From: JADLGL01 sp050184415
GTDB taxonomy: Bacteria; Pseudomonadota; Alphaproteobacteria; Rhizobiales; Kaistiaceae
Direction: 5' to 3'
Assembly (NCBI GenBank): GCA_050184415.1
Contig: JBFXAJ010000001.1
Span: forward strand, 1-64,000
DNA length: 64,000 nucleotides
Of the stretch, positions 37,254 through 46,425 are shown piece after piece. The notes beneath the pieces are model-generated. The model worked only from the letters and a program-made list of their open reading frames with translations, did no database searches and was not told where the DNA came from. Position 1 is the first letter of the stretch. The number at the start of each line of letters is the position of its first letter. The position numbers and the translations under genes were made by a program.

Positions 37254-39923
37254 TCAGCGCGCCTCCGCGGGCACGGGGGGCCCAGCCTGCGCGGCGATGA
37301 TCCGCGCGATCTCCGGCCGGCAGGACCCGCAATTGGTGCCGGCCCGCAGCGCGCTCCCGATCGCTTCGACCGTGCGGCAGCCGCGGTCCGCGATCGCGGC
37401 CGCGATCTGGTTGATGCCGACCTCGAAGCAGCTGCAGACGATCGGACCGGGGTCGGGCCGATCGGCGCCCGGGCGGCCGGCGAGGAGCCCGAGGCGCTGG
37501 CTCGCCGTCGCGTAGCGCTCGGCGAGCCCGGTCGTAGCGAAGCTGCGGCTGATCGCGAGCGGCCGGCGATCGACATAGACCGCGCCCGCGAGCCGTTCGC
37601 CGTCGAACAGGGCGAAGCGATGCCGTCCGTGCACGGCGTCATGATAGGCGAGGAGACCGGCGGAAGCGGGGGCGCCGAGGAGCGTCGCCGCCCAATCGCT
37701 CCAGTTTGCCGGCTCGGCATCTCCGGCAAGCTCGATGCGGAAGCCGCCGCGCGCCTTGGCCATGGCCCAATAGGACGCATCGATGTGTGGTGGCCGTTCG
37801 TCGAGGACGGCGAAGCCGTACCAGGCGGCCCGGAAGGGCGCGACGCGCACGCGGTCTTCCTTCAGGCCGGGCTGGCCGGAATGGGGATCGGTGCGGTCCT
37901 CGACCAGCGCGTCGACCCGCCCGTGGCTCGCCATGCGGTCGGTCCAGTGGATCGGCATGAAGACCGATCCCCTGGCTTGCCCCTCGGCAAGAAGGGCCCG
38001 GCCGATCGCCCGGCCGCGCTCGTTCGCGATCTCGACCAGCGCGTCCGGCACGATCCCGGCGGCAGCCGCGTCGTACGGGTGGAGCTCCACGAATGGCTCG
38101 ACAATGTGGGTCGACAGCCGGGGCGACAGGCCGGTCCGGGTCATCGTGTGCCAGTGGTCGCGGACCCGGCCGGTGTTGAGCGTCAGCATCCCGCTGGCGA
38201 TGGAGGGTGCCGTGGGCGTGGCCGCAACGGTCGGGACGAAGCGAGCCTTGCGGTCCGGTGTAAAGAATCCGCCCTTGGCGAAGAACCTGCCGCCTTCGTG
38301 CGCCGAGCCCTTCGGCGCGGGCCATTGGAACGGCGCGAGCGTGTCGTAGCCGGCATCGCCGAGCGCCTCGTGGGCGCCGATGTCGAAGTCGCGCGTACCG
38401 CCGTTCCCGGCGGCGGATAGCGCGGCGTGCTCGCGGAACACGGCGGCTGGCCCGTCGAATTGGAAAGCCGGCGAAAAGCCCATGCGGCGGGCGACTTCGG
38501 CAACGATCCACCAGTCGGGCCGCGACTCGCCGGCCGGCGCGCGGAACGGCCGCTGGCGCGAGATGCGGCGCTCCGAATTGGTGACCGTGCCGTCCTTCTC
38601 GCCCCACGCCGCGGCGGGCAGCAGCACATCCGCCCATTCCGTCGTGTCGGTGTGGCGGATCACGTCGGAGACCACGACGAAGGGGCAGACGGCGAGGGCA
38701 GCGCGCACGGCATCGGCATCGGGCATCGAGTCGACCGGATTGGTCGCCATGACCCACAGCGCCTTGATCCGGCCGTCGCCGACGGCACGGAAAAGATCGA
38801 CCGCCTTGAGCCCGGCATGGTCGGCGATCCGCGGCGCCTTCCAGAAGTCCGCGACGATGCTCCGGTGCGTGGCATCCTCGATCGTCATATGCGCCGCGAG
38901 CTGGTTCGCGAGGCCGCCGACCTCGCGGCCGCCCATCGCGTTGGGCTGGCCCGTGACCGAGAAAGGCCCGGCGCCGGGCCTGCCGATCCGGCCGGTCAGG
39001 AGATGGCAGTTGATGATCGCGTTGACCTTGTCGGTGCCGACGACCGACTGGTTCACGCCCTGCGAGTAGACGGTCACGACCCGCGGCGTCGCCGCGAAGA
39101 GCTCGTAGAATCGCCGCAGCAGATCTGCGCCTAGGCCGGTGAGCCTCGCAAGGCCTGCATCGACCGAGGCGGCGGCAGCCTCCAGCGCCGCATGCAGTCC
39201 CGTGGTGTGGTCGCGGACGTAGTCGTCGTCCGTGGCGCCGCTGCGCCAGAGATGGTCGAGGAGGCCGTTGAAGAGGGCGACGTCGCCGCCGGGGCGGATC
39301 GGGAGGTGCAGGTCGATGCCCTCGGCGGTCGCGGTGCGCCGCGGATCGACCACCACGATCCTCGTGCCGCGCTTCTCCCGCGCCGCCATCAGGCGCTGGA
39401 AGAGCACCGGATGGCACCAGGCGAGGTTCGAGCCCACGAGGACGACGAGGTCCGCCTCCTCGAGATCCTCGTACGTGCCGGGAACGGTGTCGGCTCCGAA
39501 AGCACGGCGGTGGCCGGCGACCGACGACGCCATGCAGAGCCGCGAATTGGTGTCGATGTTGCCCGAGCCGATGAAGCCCTTCATCAGCTTGTTGGCGACG
39601 TAGTAATCCTCGGTGAGGAGCTGGCCCGAGACGTAGAAGGCGACCGCGTCCGGCCCATGCTCGACGATCGTCTCCGCGAAGCGGTTCGCGACCAGCGTGA
39701 GCGCCTGGTCCCAGGTGGCGCGCCGCCCCTCGATCTCCGGATGGAGCAGCCGCCCTTCGAGTCCCACCGTCTCGCCGAGCGCCGATCCCTTCGAGCACAG
39801 GCGGCCGAAATTGGACGGATGCTCCGGATCGCCGGCAATGGCGACGCTGCCGTCAGGGCCCGGCGTCGCAAGCACGCCGCAACCGACGCCGCAATAGGGG
39901 CAGGTGGTGCGGATGGTGGTCAT
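37254..39923 (-). CDS. nasA: Assimilatory nitrate reductase catalytic subunit
   Basis: 889 residues, molybdopterin oxidoreductase of the Nas class. N-terminal [4Fe-4S] cysteines are Cys8, Cys11, Cys15 and Cys43 (TCPYCGVGCGV ... RLCSKG). The Mo-bisMGD domains show PFSVTGQPNAMGGREVGGL, ATNPVDSMPDADAVRAAL and the dinucleotide-binding VRDHWHTMTRTGLSPRL. The C-terminus (residues about 825-889) adds a BFD-like [2Fe-2S] domain with VCSCFEVG and NCGSCRPEI. It reduces nitrate to nitrite in the cytoplasm. The repeats upstream separate it from the FAD oxidoreductase. Confidence 0.95.
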   Translation of the reverse strand: MTTIRTTCPYCGVGCGVLATPGPDGSVAIAGDPEHPSNFGRLCSKGSALGETVGLEGRLLHPEIEGRRATWDQALTLVANRFAETIVEHGPDAVAFYVSGQLLTEDYYVANKLMKGFIGSGNIDTNSRLCMASSVAGHRRAFGADTVPGTYEDLEEADLVVLVGSNLAWCHPVLFQRLMAAREKRGTRIVVVDPRRTATAEGIDLHLPIRPGGDVALFNGLLDHLWRSGATDDDYVRDHTTGLHAALEAAAASVDAGLARLTGLGADLLRRFYELFAATPRVVTVYSQGVNQSVVGTDKVNAIINCHLLTGRIGRPGAGPFSVTGQPNAMGGREVGGLANQLAAHMTIEDATHRSIVADFWKAPRIADHAGLKAVDLFRAVGDGRIKALWVMATNPVDSMPDADAVRAALAVCPFVVVSDVIRHTDTTEWADVLLPAAAWGEKDGTVTNSERRISRQRPFRAPAGESRPDWWIVAEVARRMGFSPAFQFDGPAAVFREHAALSAAGNGGTRDFDIGAHEALGDAGYDTLAPFQWPAPKGSAHEGGRFFAKGGFFTPDRKARFVPTVAATPTAPSIASGMLTLNTGRVRDHWHTMTRTGLSPRLSTHIVEPFVELHPYDAAAAGIVPDALVEIANERGRAIGRALLAEGQARGSVFMPIHWTDRMASHGRVDALVEDRTDPHSGQPGLKEDRVRVAPFRAAWYGFAVLDERPPHIDASYWAMAKARGGFRIELAGDAEPANWSDWAATLLGAPASAGLLAYHDAVHGRHRFALFDGERLAGAVYVDRRPLAISRSFATTGLAERYATASQRLGLLAGRPGADRPDPGPIVCSCFEVGINQIAAAIADRGCRTVEAIGSALRAGTNCGSCRPEIARIIAAQAGPPVPAEAR

Positions 39924-39969
39924 GCCTGTTCTGCGTGTGCGGTGGGGGATTGCCGTCTGTCGGTTCCAG

Positions 39970-40153
39970 CTCCCCACCCGAACCGGCGTTGCCGGTTCGA
40001 CCTCCCCACCAGGGGGAGGTTCAGCGGAGTGTGCTGCGAGGGCGTGCGCCGTCTGGTTCCGCGGTTGCGGCGGGCTCCGCTTGAGCGTCCCACTCGCGGG
40101 GAGGCGGAAGGTTGCGACTGTAAGGAGCAAGCTTCGGTGGGGGGACGGCGGTT
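39970..40153. repeat. Two hairpin repeats shared with the 61-kb locus
   Basis: 39970-40021 contains GAACCGGCGTTGCCGGTTC flanked by CTCCCCACC and CCTCCCCACCAGGGGGAGG. 40086-40153 has GGAAGGTTGCGACTGTAAGG then AGCAAGCTTCGG. Both recur as reverse complements around 61096-61355. They occupy the 444-base gap between nasA and the FAD oxidoreductase gene, which otherwise shows no gene. Confidence 0.75.
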
Positions 40154-40301
40154 GCGCGGGTCTGCGGGGGTCCGGCCCCCCACGCGAACGGGCTCCGCCC
40201 GCTGGGAAGGTGGGACGACTGCTGAGGTCTCGGCCTTCGAGCGGCCGCCGACGGTTCCGGCGCGACCTGACGCCCAACGGCCGAAGTGCCGGCGCGCTGG
40301 G

Positions 40302-40335
40302 CCAATGGGTCCCGGCTCAAGGCCGGGAAGAGGGG
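40302..40335. repeat. Diverged single copy of the GGGTCAAGCCCGGG-type palindrome
   Basis: CCAATGGGTCCCGGCTCAAG followed by GCCGGGAAGAGG matches the dispersed bi-palindromic element with several substitutions, in the same orientation as the right half of the other copies. It precedes the stop of the oxidoreductase gene by about 33 bases. Confidence 0.6.
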
Positions 40336-40367
40336 TGTGGATAGTCCTTCCCACGATCGGATCGGCC

Positions 40368-41714
40368 TCAGGCAGCCGCGAGGTCCGACGCAGCCGCGGA
40401 GTTCGTCATCACGCGAGCCTCGAGCGTGGACTGCAACCCGGCCGCAGGCGCTGACGCTGCCTGCACCTCCGCATAGGCCGGCCCGAAGATCAGCGCCTCG
40501 CGCAGATCTGCGATCGGCGATCGCTTCTGCACGAGGTCGAGGAAGAACGCCCCATCGCCGGTCTCGCCATAGAGCACGGCGCCGCAGAGGCTGCCGTCCC
40601 GGATCACCAGGCGGCGGTAGAGCGATCGCGAATGGTCGCGGATGACGATCTCCTCGCGGTCCTCGCCGGCCGCGAAGTCGCCGGCGGAGAACACGTTGAT
40701 GCCGGTGACCTTCAGCTTGGTCGAGATCGTCGAGCCGGCATAGCTCGCTGTGCCGTCGCCCGCGATCCGGGCGGCCACGATCTTTGCCATCTCGTAGAGC
40801 GGTGCGACCAGACCGTAGCACGTACCGCGATGCTCGACGCATTCGCCGACCGCGAGGATCGAGGGGTCGCTGGTCGCCATCCCGTCGTCGACGACGACGC
40901 CGCGATTGACCGCCAGGCCGGCGGCCTTCGCCAGCGCCGTGCTTGGCCGGATGCCGACGGCCATCACGACGAGCCTCGCCGGGATGACGGTGCCGTCGTC
41001 GAGGAGGACGCCGGTCACGTCCGCTTCGCCGTGGATCGCATTGGTGTTGGCGCCGGTACGCACGACGATCCCGCGCCGGCCGAGCTCGTCCTCGAGGAGC
41101 CGGCCGGCCTCCGGGTCGAGCTGCCGCTCCATCAGGGTCGGGGCGAGGTGAATGACGGTGACGTCCATCCCGCGCGACGTAAGTCCCGCGGCGGCCTCGA
41201 GGCCGAGGAGGCCGCCGCCGATCACGACGGCGGAGCCGCCGCCCGCAGCCGCCCCCAGCATCGCGTCCACGTCGTCCATGTCGCGATAGACGCGGACGCT
41301 CGGGAGGTCGCGGCCGGGGACGGGAATGACGATGGGGTCCGACCCGGTGGCAAGGAGGAGCCGGTCGTAGGCGGTGACGCTGCCGTCGGCCGCGGTCACC
41401 GTCCTGCGGTCGCGGTCGATCGCGGTGACACGGCTGCCGGCACGAAGGTCGATGCCGTGGCGCTCGTACCAGGCCGGATCGTGGATGACGATGTCGCGCC
41501 AGCTCTTCTCGCCGGCAAGGACCGGCGAGAGCATGATGCGGTCGTAGTTCACCCGCGGCTCGGCGCCGAAGATCGTCACGTCGTAGCCGTCGGGCGCGGC
41601 GGCGAGGAGGTGCTCGAGCGTCCGACCCGCCGCCATGCCGTTGCCCACCACCACGAGCCGCTCGCGGTGACGACCGCTGCGGTTGGCCGACGGAGGGGCG
41701 ACCGCGTCGCGCAC
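40368..41714 (-). CDS. NirB-like FAD/NAD(P)H oxidoreductase, probable electron donor to nitrate reductase
   Basis: 448 residues. FAD-binding motif RLVVVGNGMAAGR, the Pro-Asp-rich VNYDRIMLSPVLAGEKSW (typical of NirB), the second Rossmann motif AVVIGGGLLGLEAAAGL and GVVVDDGMATSDPSILAVGECVEHRG. The tail resembles the middle of NirB (KLKVTGINVFSAGDF) and then stops; the [2Fe-2S] and sirohaem domains of the 830-residue nitrite reductase are absent. Such shortened NirB proteins pass NADH electrons to NasA. Gap to the upstream ATPase gene is two bases. Confidence 0.85.
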   Translation of the reverse strand: MRDAVAPPSANRSGRHRERLVVVGNGMAAGRTLEHLLAAAPDGYDVTIFGAEPRVNYDRIMLSPVLAGEKSWRDIVIHDPAWYERHGIDLRAGSRVTAIDRDRRTVTAADGSVTAYDRLLLATGSDPIVIPVPGRDLPSVRVYRDMDDVDAMLGAAAGGGSAVVIGGGLLGLEAAAGLTSRGMDVTVIHLAPTLMERQLDPEAGRLLEDELGRRGIVVRTGANTNAIHGEADVTGVLLDDGTVIPARLVVMAVGIRPSTALAKAAGLAVNRGVVVDDGMATSDPSILAVGECVEHRGTCYGLVAPLYEMAKIVAARIAGDGTASYAGSTISTKLKVTGINVFSAGDFAAGEDREEIVIRDHSRSLYRRLVIRDGSLCGAVLYGETGDGAFFLDLVQKRSPIADLREALIFGPAYAEVQAASAPAAGLQSTLEARVMTNSAAASDLAAA

Positions 41715-41716
41715 GA

Positions 41717-42514
41717 TCAGGCGGCCTCCACCAGCCGGTGACGTTCGTAGAGGAACTTCAGCACCGCGGCGCGGCAGCGGAGGTAGGTTGGGTCGGAAAC
41801 GAGGGCGAGGCGGCGCCGCGGCCGGGCGATCGGGACCTCGAGGATCTCGCCGATATGGGCGGCGGGGCCGTTGGTCATCATGATGATCCGGTCGGACAGG
41901 AGCACCGCCTCGTCGAGGTCGTGCGTGATCATCAGGACCGTGTTGCCGAGCTCGGCATGGATCTGCATCACCTGGTCCTGGAGATGCGCTCTTGTCAGCG
42001 CGTCGAGGGCGCCGAACGGCTCGTCGAGGAGCAGCACCTTCGGCTGCATCGAGAGCGCGCGGGCGATGCCGACGCGCTGCTTCATGCCGCCGGAGATCTC
42101 GGCCGGCCGCTTGCCCGCAGCCTGTGCCATCTGGACGAGCTCGAGGTTGCGCATCGTCCAGTCGTGGCGCTCGGCGCGGCTCTTGCCGCCCATCACCTTG
42201 TCCACCGCGAGGCGGACGTTCTGGTAGACAGTGAGCCAGGGCAGCAGGGAGTGGTTCTGGAACACCACGGCGCGATCGGGTCCGGGGGCATCGACCACCT
42301 GGTTGTCGAGGAGGACGACGCCGCTGGTGGCCTCCGTCAGGCCGGCGACGATGTTGAGGAGGGTCGACTTCCCGCAGCCGGAATGGCCGATGATCGAGAC
42401 GAACTCGCCGCGGTCGACCACGAAGGAGACCTGACGGAGGACCTCCGTCGAGGTGGTGCCGCGGTCGAAGCGCTTGTCGACCAGCTCGACCGAGAGATAC
42501 TTCGTGTTGGTCAT
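41717..42514 (-). CDS. nrtD: Nitrate/nitrite ABC transporter ATP-binding protein
   Basis: 265 residues, NrtC/D- and TauB-like ABC ATPase: Walker A GHSGCGKST, Q-loop VVFQNHSLLPWLTVYQNV (a nitrate-transporter hallmark), signature ISGGMKQRVGIARAL, Walker B VLLLDEPFGALDALTR and H-loop LMITHDLDEAVLLSD. The C-terminal solute-sensing domain of NrtC is absent, so it is of NrtD/NasD type. It sits between nrtB and the FAD oxidoreductase; together the operon imports and reduces nitrate. Confidence 0.92.
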   Translation of the reverse strand: MTNTKYLSVELVDKRFDRGTTSTEVLRQVSFVVDRGEFVSIIGHSGCGKSTLLNIVAGLTEATSGVVLLDNQVVDAPGPDRAVVFQNHSLLPWLTVYQNVRLAVDKVMGGKSRAERHDWTMRNLELVQMAQAAGKRPAEISGGMKQRVGIARALSMQPKVLLLDEPFGALDALTRAHLQDQVMQIHAELGNTVLMITHDLDEAVLLSDRIIMMTNGPAAHIGEILEVPIARPRRRLALVSDPTYLRCRAAVLKFLYERHRLVEAA

Positions 42515-42524
42515 CGTTCTCTCC

Positions 42525-43421
42525 TTAGGTCGAGGCGGTGCCGCGCGTGACGAGCCGCGCCACGAGCGCCACGAGGCGGTCGAGGAGGAAGCCGATCAGG
42601 CCGACATAGACGAGGGCGAGGATGATGTCGGAGATCCGGGAGGAGTTCCACGCGTCCCAGATGAAGAAGCCGATCCCGACGCCGCCGATGAGCATCTCCG
42701 CGGCGACGATCGCGAGCCACGACAGGCCGACGGCGATGCGAAGGCCGGTGAAGATGTAGGGTGCTGCCGCCGGCACCATGATCTTGGCGAAATATTCCAT
42801 CGGCGACAGGCGGAGCACCCGGGCGACGTTGCGATAGTCTTCCGGGATGTTGCGGATGCCGACTGCGGTGTTGATGATGATCGGCCACACCGCCGTGATG
42901 AAGATCACGAACACCGCCGAGGTGTTGCCGTCTCTTAGCGCTGCGAGCGACAGCGGCAGCCACGCCAGGGGCGGCACCGTCCGCAACACCTGGAACAGCG
43001 GATCGAGGCCGCGCATCGCCCAGCGAGAATTGCCGACCAGCGCGCCGAGGCCGATACCGACGACCACCGAGATGGCGAAGCCGATCGCGACGCGCTGGAG
43101 GCTCGCCATGACCTGCCAGAACATGCCCTGATCAATGCCGCGGCCGCGGTAGAACGGGTCGGTGATCAGCGCCCAGGTGTCGGAGATGACCTGACTCGGC
43201 GGCGGCAGACCGGCGCCGGGCTGGCTGCACAGGATCTCCCACAGCGCGACCAGCGCCGCGAGCGTGATCAGCGGGGGCGCGACGCGCCCGGTGAGGACGC
43301 GCTGCAGCGCGAGGAGCCGCGACGGCCGCGTCCTTGTTTGGGGCGCCGGCGTCGGCAGCACGACGATCTGGGTGCCGGATTGGGGGCGCTCGATCGGCAG
43401 CGTGGTCGAGGTGGCGGGCAT
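42525..43421 (-). CDS. nrtB: Nitrate ABC transporter permease
   Basis: 298 residues from the ATG at 43421. A cytoplasmic N-terminus with ERPQSGTQIVVLPTPAPQTR is followed by six membrane helices. The family's cytoplasmic coupling loop is ARVLRLSPMEYFAKIMVPAAAPYIFTGLRIAVGLSWLAIVAAEM, typical of NrtB/SsuC. It forms the inner-membrane channel together with nrtD. The start is 17 bases after the nrtA stop and the order nrtA-nrtB-nrtD is normal. Confidence 0.93.
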   Translation of the reverse strand: MPATSTTLPIERPQSGTQIVVLPTPAPQTRTRPSRLLALQRVLTGRVAPPLITLAALVALWEILCSQPGAGLPPPSQVISDTWALITDPFYRGRGIDQGMFWQVMASLQRVAIGFAISVVVGIGLGALVGNSRWAMRGLDPLFQVLRTVPPLAWLPLSLAALRDGNTSAVFVIFITAVWPIIINTAVGIRNIPEDYRNVARVLRLSPMEYFAKIMVPAAAPYIFTGLRIAVGLSWLAIVAAEMLIGGVGIGFFIWDAWNSSRISDIILALVYVGLIGFLLDRLVALVARLVTRGTAST

Positions 43422-43438
43422 GGCAGTCTCCTGAAGGC

Positions 43439-44794
43439 TCAGACGCGCTTGATCGCAAGACTTGCGAGGTAGGCGCCGGGATCGGCCGGATCGAATGTTT
43501 TGCCGTCGAAGAAAGTCTCGACCCCCCTCGAGGTGGAGGCCGGGATGTCTTCCGCAGCGGCGCCGATCTCGGCGGCGGTAGCCCGCCAGATGTCCTCGCG
43601 GTTGACGGCCGCGATCATCGCGTCGGTGTCGGTCTCGGGCGGGAAGTAGCCCCAGCGGATGTCTTCGGTCAGGAACCACTTCTCGTGGCTCTGGAACGGA
43701 TAGGAGGCGTGGTCACGCCAGAATTTCATGAGGTGCGGGCTGTCGGTGACGACGCGGCCGTCGCCATAGTCGTAGTCCCCGCGGAGACGGTCGACGATGT
43801 CGGCGGCGGGGACGTTGAACCACGCGCGGCCGCTGACGATGTCGGCCAGTTCCTCCTTGTTCGCCATGTCGTCGCACCACATCTGGGCGCGCTGGACGGC
43901 GCGGAGGAGGGCGCGGGTAGCGTTCGGGTTGGCGTCGACCCAGTCCGCCCGCATGGCGAACGATTTTTCCGGATGCCGATTCCAGAGCTCGGCGGTGTTG
44001 GCGGCGGTAAAGCCGATGCCCTCGGTGGCGAGCTGTTCATTCCACGGCTCGCCGACGCAGAACGCGTCCATGGTGCCGACGCGCATGTTCGCCACCATCT
44101 GGGGCGGCGGCACCACGATCGTCGAGACATCGTTGTCGGGGTCGATGCCGGCCGCGGCGAGCCAGTAGCGGATCCAGAGATCGTGCGTGCCGCCGGGGAA
44201 GGTCATCGCAACGGTCGGGGACCCGCCGGCGGCCTTCATCTCGGCGAAGCGCGCGCGGAGCGGCGTGGCGTCGATTGTGACGCCGAGATCGCGGTAGGCG
44301 GACGCGACCGAAAGGCCCTGGGCGTCGAGGTTGAGCCGGGCGAGGATGTACATCGGCAGCGGTACGTTGTTCTGCGTCACCGCGCCCGACGAGATCAGGT
44401 AGGGCAGGGGCGTCAGGATATGGGCGCCGTCGATGCCGGCGCCTGCCGAGCCGAGCACGATGTTGTCGCGCGTCGTGCCCCAGGACGCCTGCTTCACGAC
44501 CTCGACGTCGGGCATTCCTTCCTCGGCGAAGTATCCGTTCTCGAGGGCGACGATCAGCGGCGAGGCATCGGTCAGCGCGATGAAGCCGAGGACGGCGCGG
44601 GTCGTCTCGGGGCCTGCGCCCTGGGCGAACGCGCCGCTCGGGAAGGTCGTCTTGATGGCCGAAAGGAGGGCGGCCGTGCCGCTCGCCTTGAGGAGGGTAC
44701 GCCGGCTCAGTCCGGACCGGGACTTCGCCGGTGCGCCGGTCGTCACATCCTTATCAGAGGGGCCTTTGGCGCCATCAAACGGATCGGCAGTCAT
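43439..44794 (-). CDS. nrtA: Periplasmic nitrate-binding protein
   Basis: 451 residues from the ATG at 44794. A twin-arginine signal peptide (SGLSRRTLLKASGTAALLSA, cleavage after GAFA-Q) precedes the mature domain. VLGFIALTDASPLIVALENGYFAEEGMPDVEVVKQASWGTTRDNIVLGSAGAGIDGAHIL matches the CmpA/NrtA binding cleft. Later, TFPGGTHDLWIRYWLAAAGIDPD and MRVGTMDAFCVGEPWNEQLA are equally typical. It is exported folded by Tat and presents nitrate to NrtB. It is first gene of the operon. Confidence 0.93.
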   Translation of the reverse strand: MTADPFDGAKGPSDKDVTTGAPAKSRSGLSRRTLLKASGTAALLSAIKTTFPSGAFAQGAGPETTRAVLGFIALTDASPLIVALENGYFAEEGMPDVEVVKQASWGTTRDNIVLGSAGAGIDGAHILTPLPYLISSGAVTQNNVPLPMYILARLNLDAQGLSVASAYRDLGVTIDATPLRARFAEMKAAGGSPTVAMTFPGGTHDLWIRYWLAAAGIDPDNDVSTIVVPPPQMVANMRVGTMDAFCVGEPWNEQLATEGIGFTAANTAELWNRHPEKSFAMRADWVDANPNATRALLRAVQRAQMWCDDMANKEELADIVSGRAWFNVPAADIVDRLRGDYDYGDGRVVTDSPHLMKFWRDHASYPFQSHEKWFLTEDIRWGYFPPETDTDAMIAAVNREDIWRATAAEIGAAAEDIPASTSRGVETFFDGKTFDPADPGAYLASLAIKRV

Positions 44795-45175
44795 CGAGTT
44801 CGGTTCTCCTTCGGCCGCGGCCGGACGTGAATGAGCCTCTCGCCGAGTGCGGCCGCGTTGCGGTCTGGTCCTCGGAGAGCGGCGGTGCTCGTCACCCGTC
44901 TTCGGGTGCGGCCTTGCGGCCATGAGTCGGGAATGCTGGTGCCGATCGGAGGGCCGGCGTTGGCCCTGGCGGCTGATGCCCCGGCCATCGTCGGCCCGGG
45001 CTTTGGACCGGTGCGAACCGGTCGAACTTCACCTGAAGGCTATTTTCTGCGCAGATGGGCGGCAAGCCCAATGTCTATGCAGCCGGACGCGATAATTTAG
45101 GCGTTCCGCCAGTTTGCGCGGCTGCTATGGGCGCCGGGAACGCAGCCGCGCGCGGCGAATGGGGTTAGCGTAGCG
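44795..45175 (-). promoter_or_regulatory. Divergent leader between nrtA and mobB
   Basis: A 381-base gap. On the minus strand two compact hairpins lie upstream of nrtA: GACCGG/CCGGTC around a six-base loop (45006-45023) and CACCCG/CGGGTG around a four-base loop (44892-44907). The stretch 45045-45110 is AT-richer and is the likely promoter. Long structured leaders occur in front of nas operons controlled by ANTAR antiterminators (NasT/NasR), but the loop bases here do not match the A1-G4 hexaloop rule, so this is only a possibility. Confidence 0.35.
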
Positions 45176-45685
45176 ATGCAGGTGCTTGGGATCGCCGGGT
45201 ACAAGAACAGCGGCAAGACCACGCTCCTGACGCGCCTTGTCCGCGAGCTCCGGGCGCGCGGTCTGCGGGTCTCCACCGTCAAGCACGTCCATCACGCCAT
45301 CGATCTCGACCGGCCCGGCAAGGACACGTTCGCGCATCGCGAGGCCGGGGCGGTCGAGGTCGTGATGCTGTCCGACGCGCGTTGGGCGATCCTTCACGAG
45401 CGCCCCGGCGACACCGACATGCTGGCCGAGCTCCGTGACATCGTGAGCCGGCTTTCCCCGGTCGATCTCGTCCTCGTCGAAGGCCTCAAGACGCTCCCGA
45501 TGCAGCGGATCGAGATCCGCGCGCCGGAAGCGTCGGATCCGCTGCCGGACGACGGGGACACGATTGCGCTGGCCAGCGATGGCCCGGCGCATCCCCGCCT
45601 GCCGACGTTCCGCCGCGACGATGTCTCGGCGCTGGCCGATTTCGTCGGGACGCTCGTCAGTGAGGGCCGCCTGCAATGGTCCTGA
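45176..45685 (+). CDS. mobB: Molybdopterin-guanine dinucleotide biosynthesis adaptor protein
   Basis: 169 residues. P-loop GYKNSGKTTL at residues 8-17, then STVKHVHHAIDLDRPGKDTFAHREAG and VVMLSDARWAILHE, typical of MobB. Asp and Glu of LSPVDLVLVEGLKTLPMQRIEI complete the GTPase fold. MobB assists MobA in making bis-MGD for NasA. It overlaps mobA by ten bases and is divergent from nrtA. The ATG follows TAGCGTAGCG with only a weak ribosome site. Confidence 0.92.
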   Translation: MQVLGIAGYKNSGKTTLLTRLVRELRARGLRVSTVKHVHHAIDLDRPGKDTFAHREAGAVEVVMLSDARWAILHERPGDTDMLAELRDIVSRLSPVDLVLVEGLKTLPMQRIEIRAPEASDPLPDDGDTIALASDGPAHPRLPTFRRDDVSALADFVGTLVSEGRLQWS

Positions 45686-46296
45686 CCCCCTTCGGACCCA
45701 TCGCCGGGCTGGTGCTTGCGGGCGGCGCTGCGCGGCGCCTCGGGGGTGACAAGGCGCTCCGTCCGCTGCTTGGCAAGCCGCTCGTCCGCCACGTCATCGA
45801 ACGGGTCGAGCCACAGGTGGAACGGCTCTGGATCAGCGTACGCGGGGAGGCGGGCGGACTCCGCACGCTCGGCTATCGTTGCATTGACGACGCGTCCGGC
45901 GACGGCGAGGGCAATGGTCCGCTCGCCGGCATCGTCGCCGGGCTCGCGGCAGCGGCCGCGGAGGGGGTGGCGGCCCTTGCCGTCGTTCCCTGCGATACGC
46001 CCTTCCTTCCGCTCGATCTTGTCGCGCGGCTCAGCGAGGCCCTGTCCGCATCGCAGGCTCCGGCCGCCATCGTCCGCTCCGGCGGCCGGCTGCAGCCGAC
46101 CGTGGGGCTGTGGCGGTCGTCGTCCCGTCAACGGCTGGCGGAGCACCTTGCGGCCGGCCGTAGGAAGCTCGAGCGGGTTTGCGCGGATCTCGGCGCGGCG
46201 GTTGTGGATGCTGCAGCCGCCGGTTGGACGTCGAGGGCATTTGCCAATCTCAACACCCCGGCTGACTTCGCCGACGCCGAGAAGATGGCGGTCTGA
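45676..46296 (+). CDS. mobA: Molybdenum cofactor guanylyltransferase
   Basis: 206 residues. The nucleotidyltransferase signature LAGGAARRLGGDKAL binds GTP near the N-terminus. GPLAGIVAGLAAA, then VVPCDTPFLPLDLVARL (metal-binding Asp) and RLQPTVGLWR complete the MobA core. It adds GMP to molybdopterin to give (bis-)MGD. It overlaps the mobB gene, so the two are translationally coupled. The cofactor serves NasA encoded on the opposite strand of the same locus. Confidence 0.95.
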   Translation: MVLTPFGPIAGLVLAGGAARRLGGDKALRPLLGKPLVRHVIERVEPQVERLWISVRGEAGGLRTLGYRCIDDASGDGEGNGPLAGIVAGLAAAAAEGVAALAVVPCDTPFLPLDLVARLSEALSASQAPAAIVRSGGRLQPTVGLWRSSSRQRLAEHLAAGRRKLERVCADLGAAVVDAAAAGWTSRAFANLNTPADFADAEKMAV

Positions 46297-46425
46297 CGGC
46301 CCGAAACCCCGGGCAAAGGCGAGGTTCGCGGCGTCGCGACAGCGGCCGAACCGCCGTCTATAGTCGATCCCGCTGCAAGGCAGCAGCAAGCACACAACAA
46401 TGACAAAGCCAGAAGGAGGAAGCCA

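Noticed and set aside
40021..40842. Minus-strand frame spanning the nasA gap and the oxidoreductase 3' end
   Set aside because: Alternative frame of the oxidoreductase gene joined to repeats; composition and lack of a start argue against it.
44892..45023. ANTAR-responsive RNA leader of the nas operon
   Set aside because: Hairpin loops do not show the required A at position 1 and G at position 4; kept only as a structured region.
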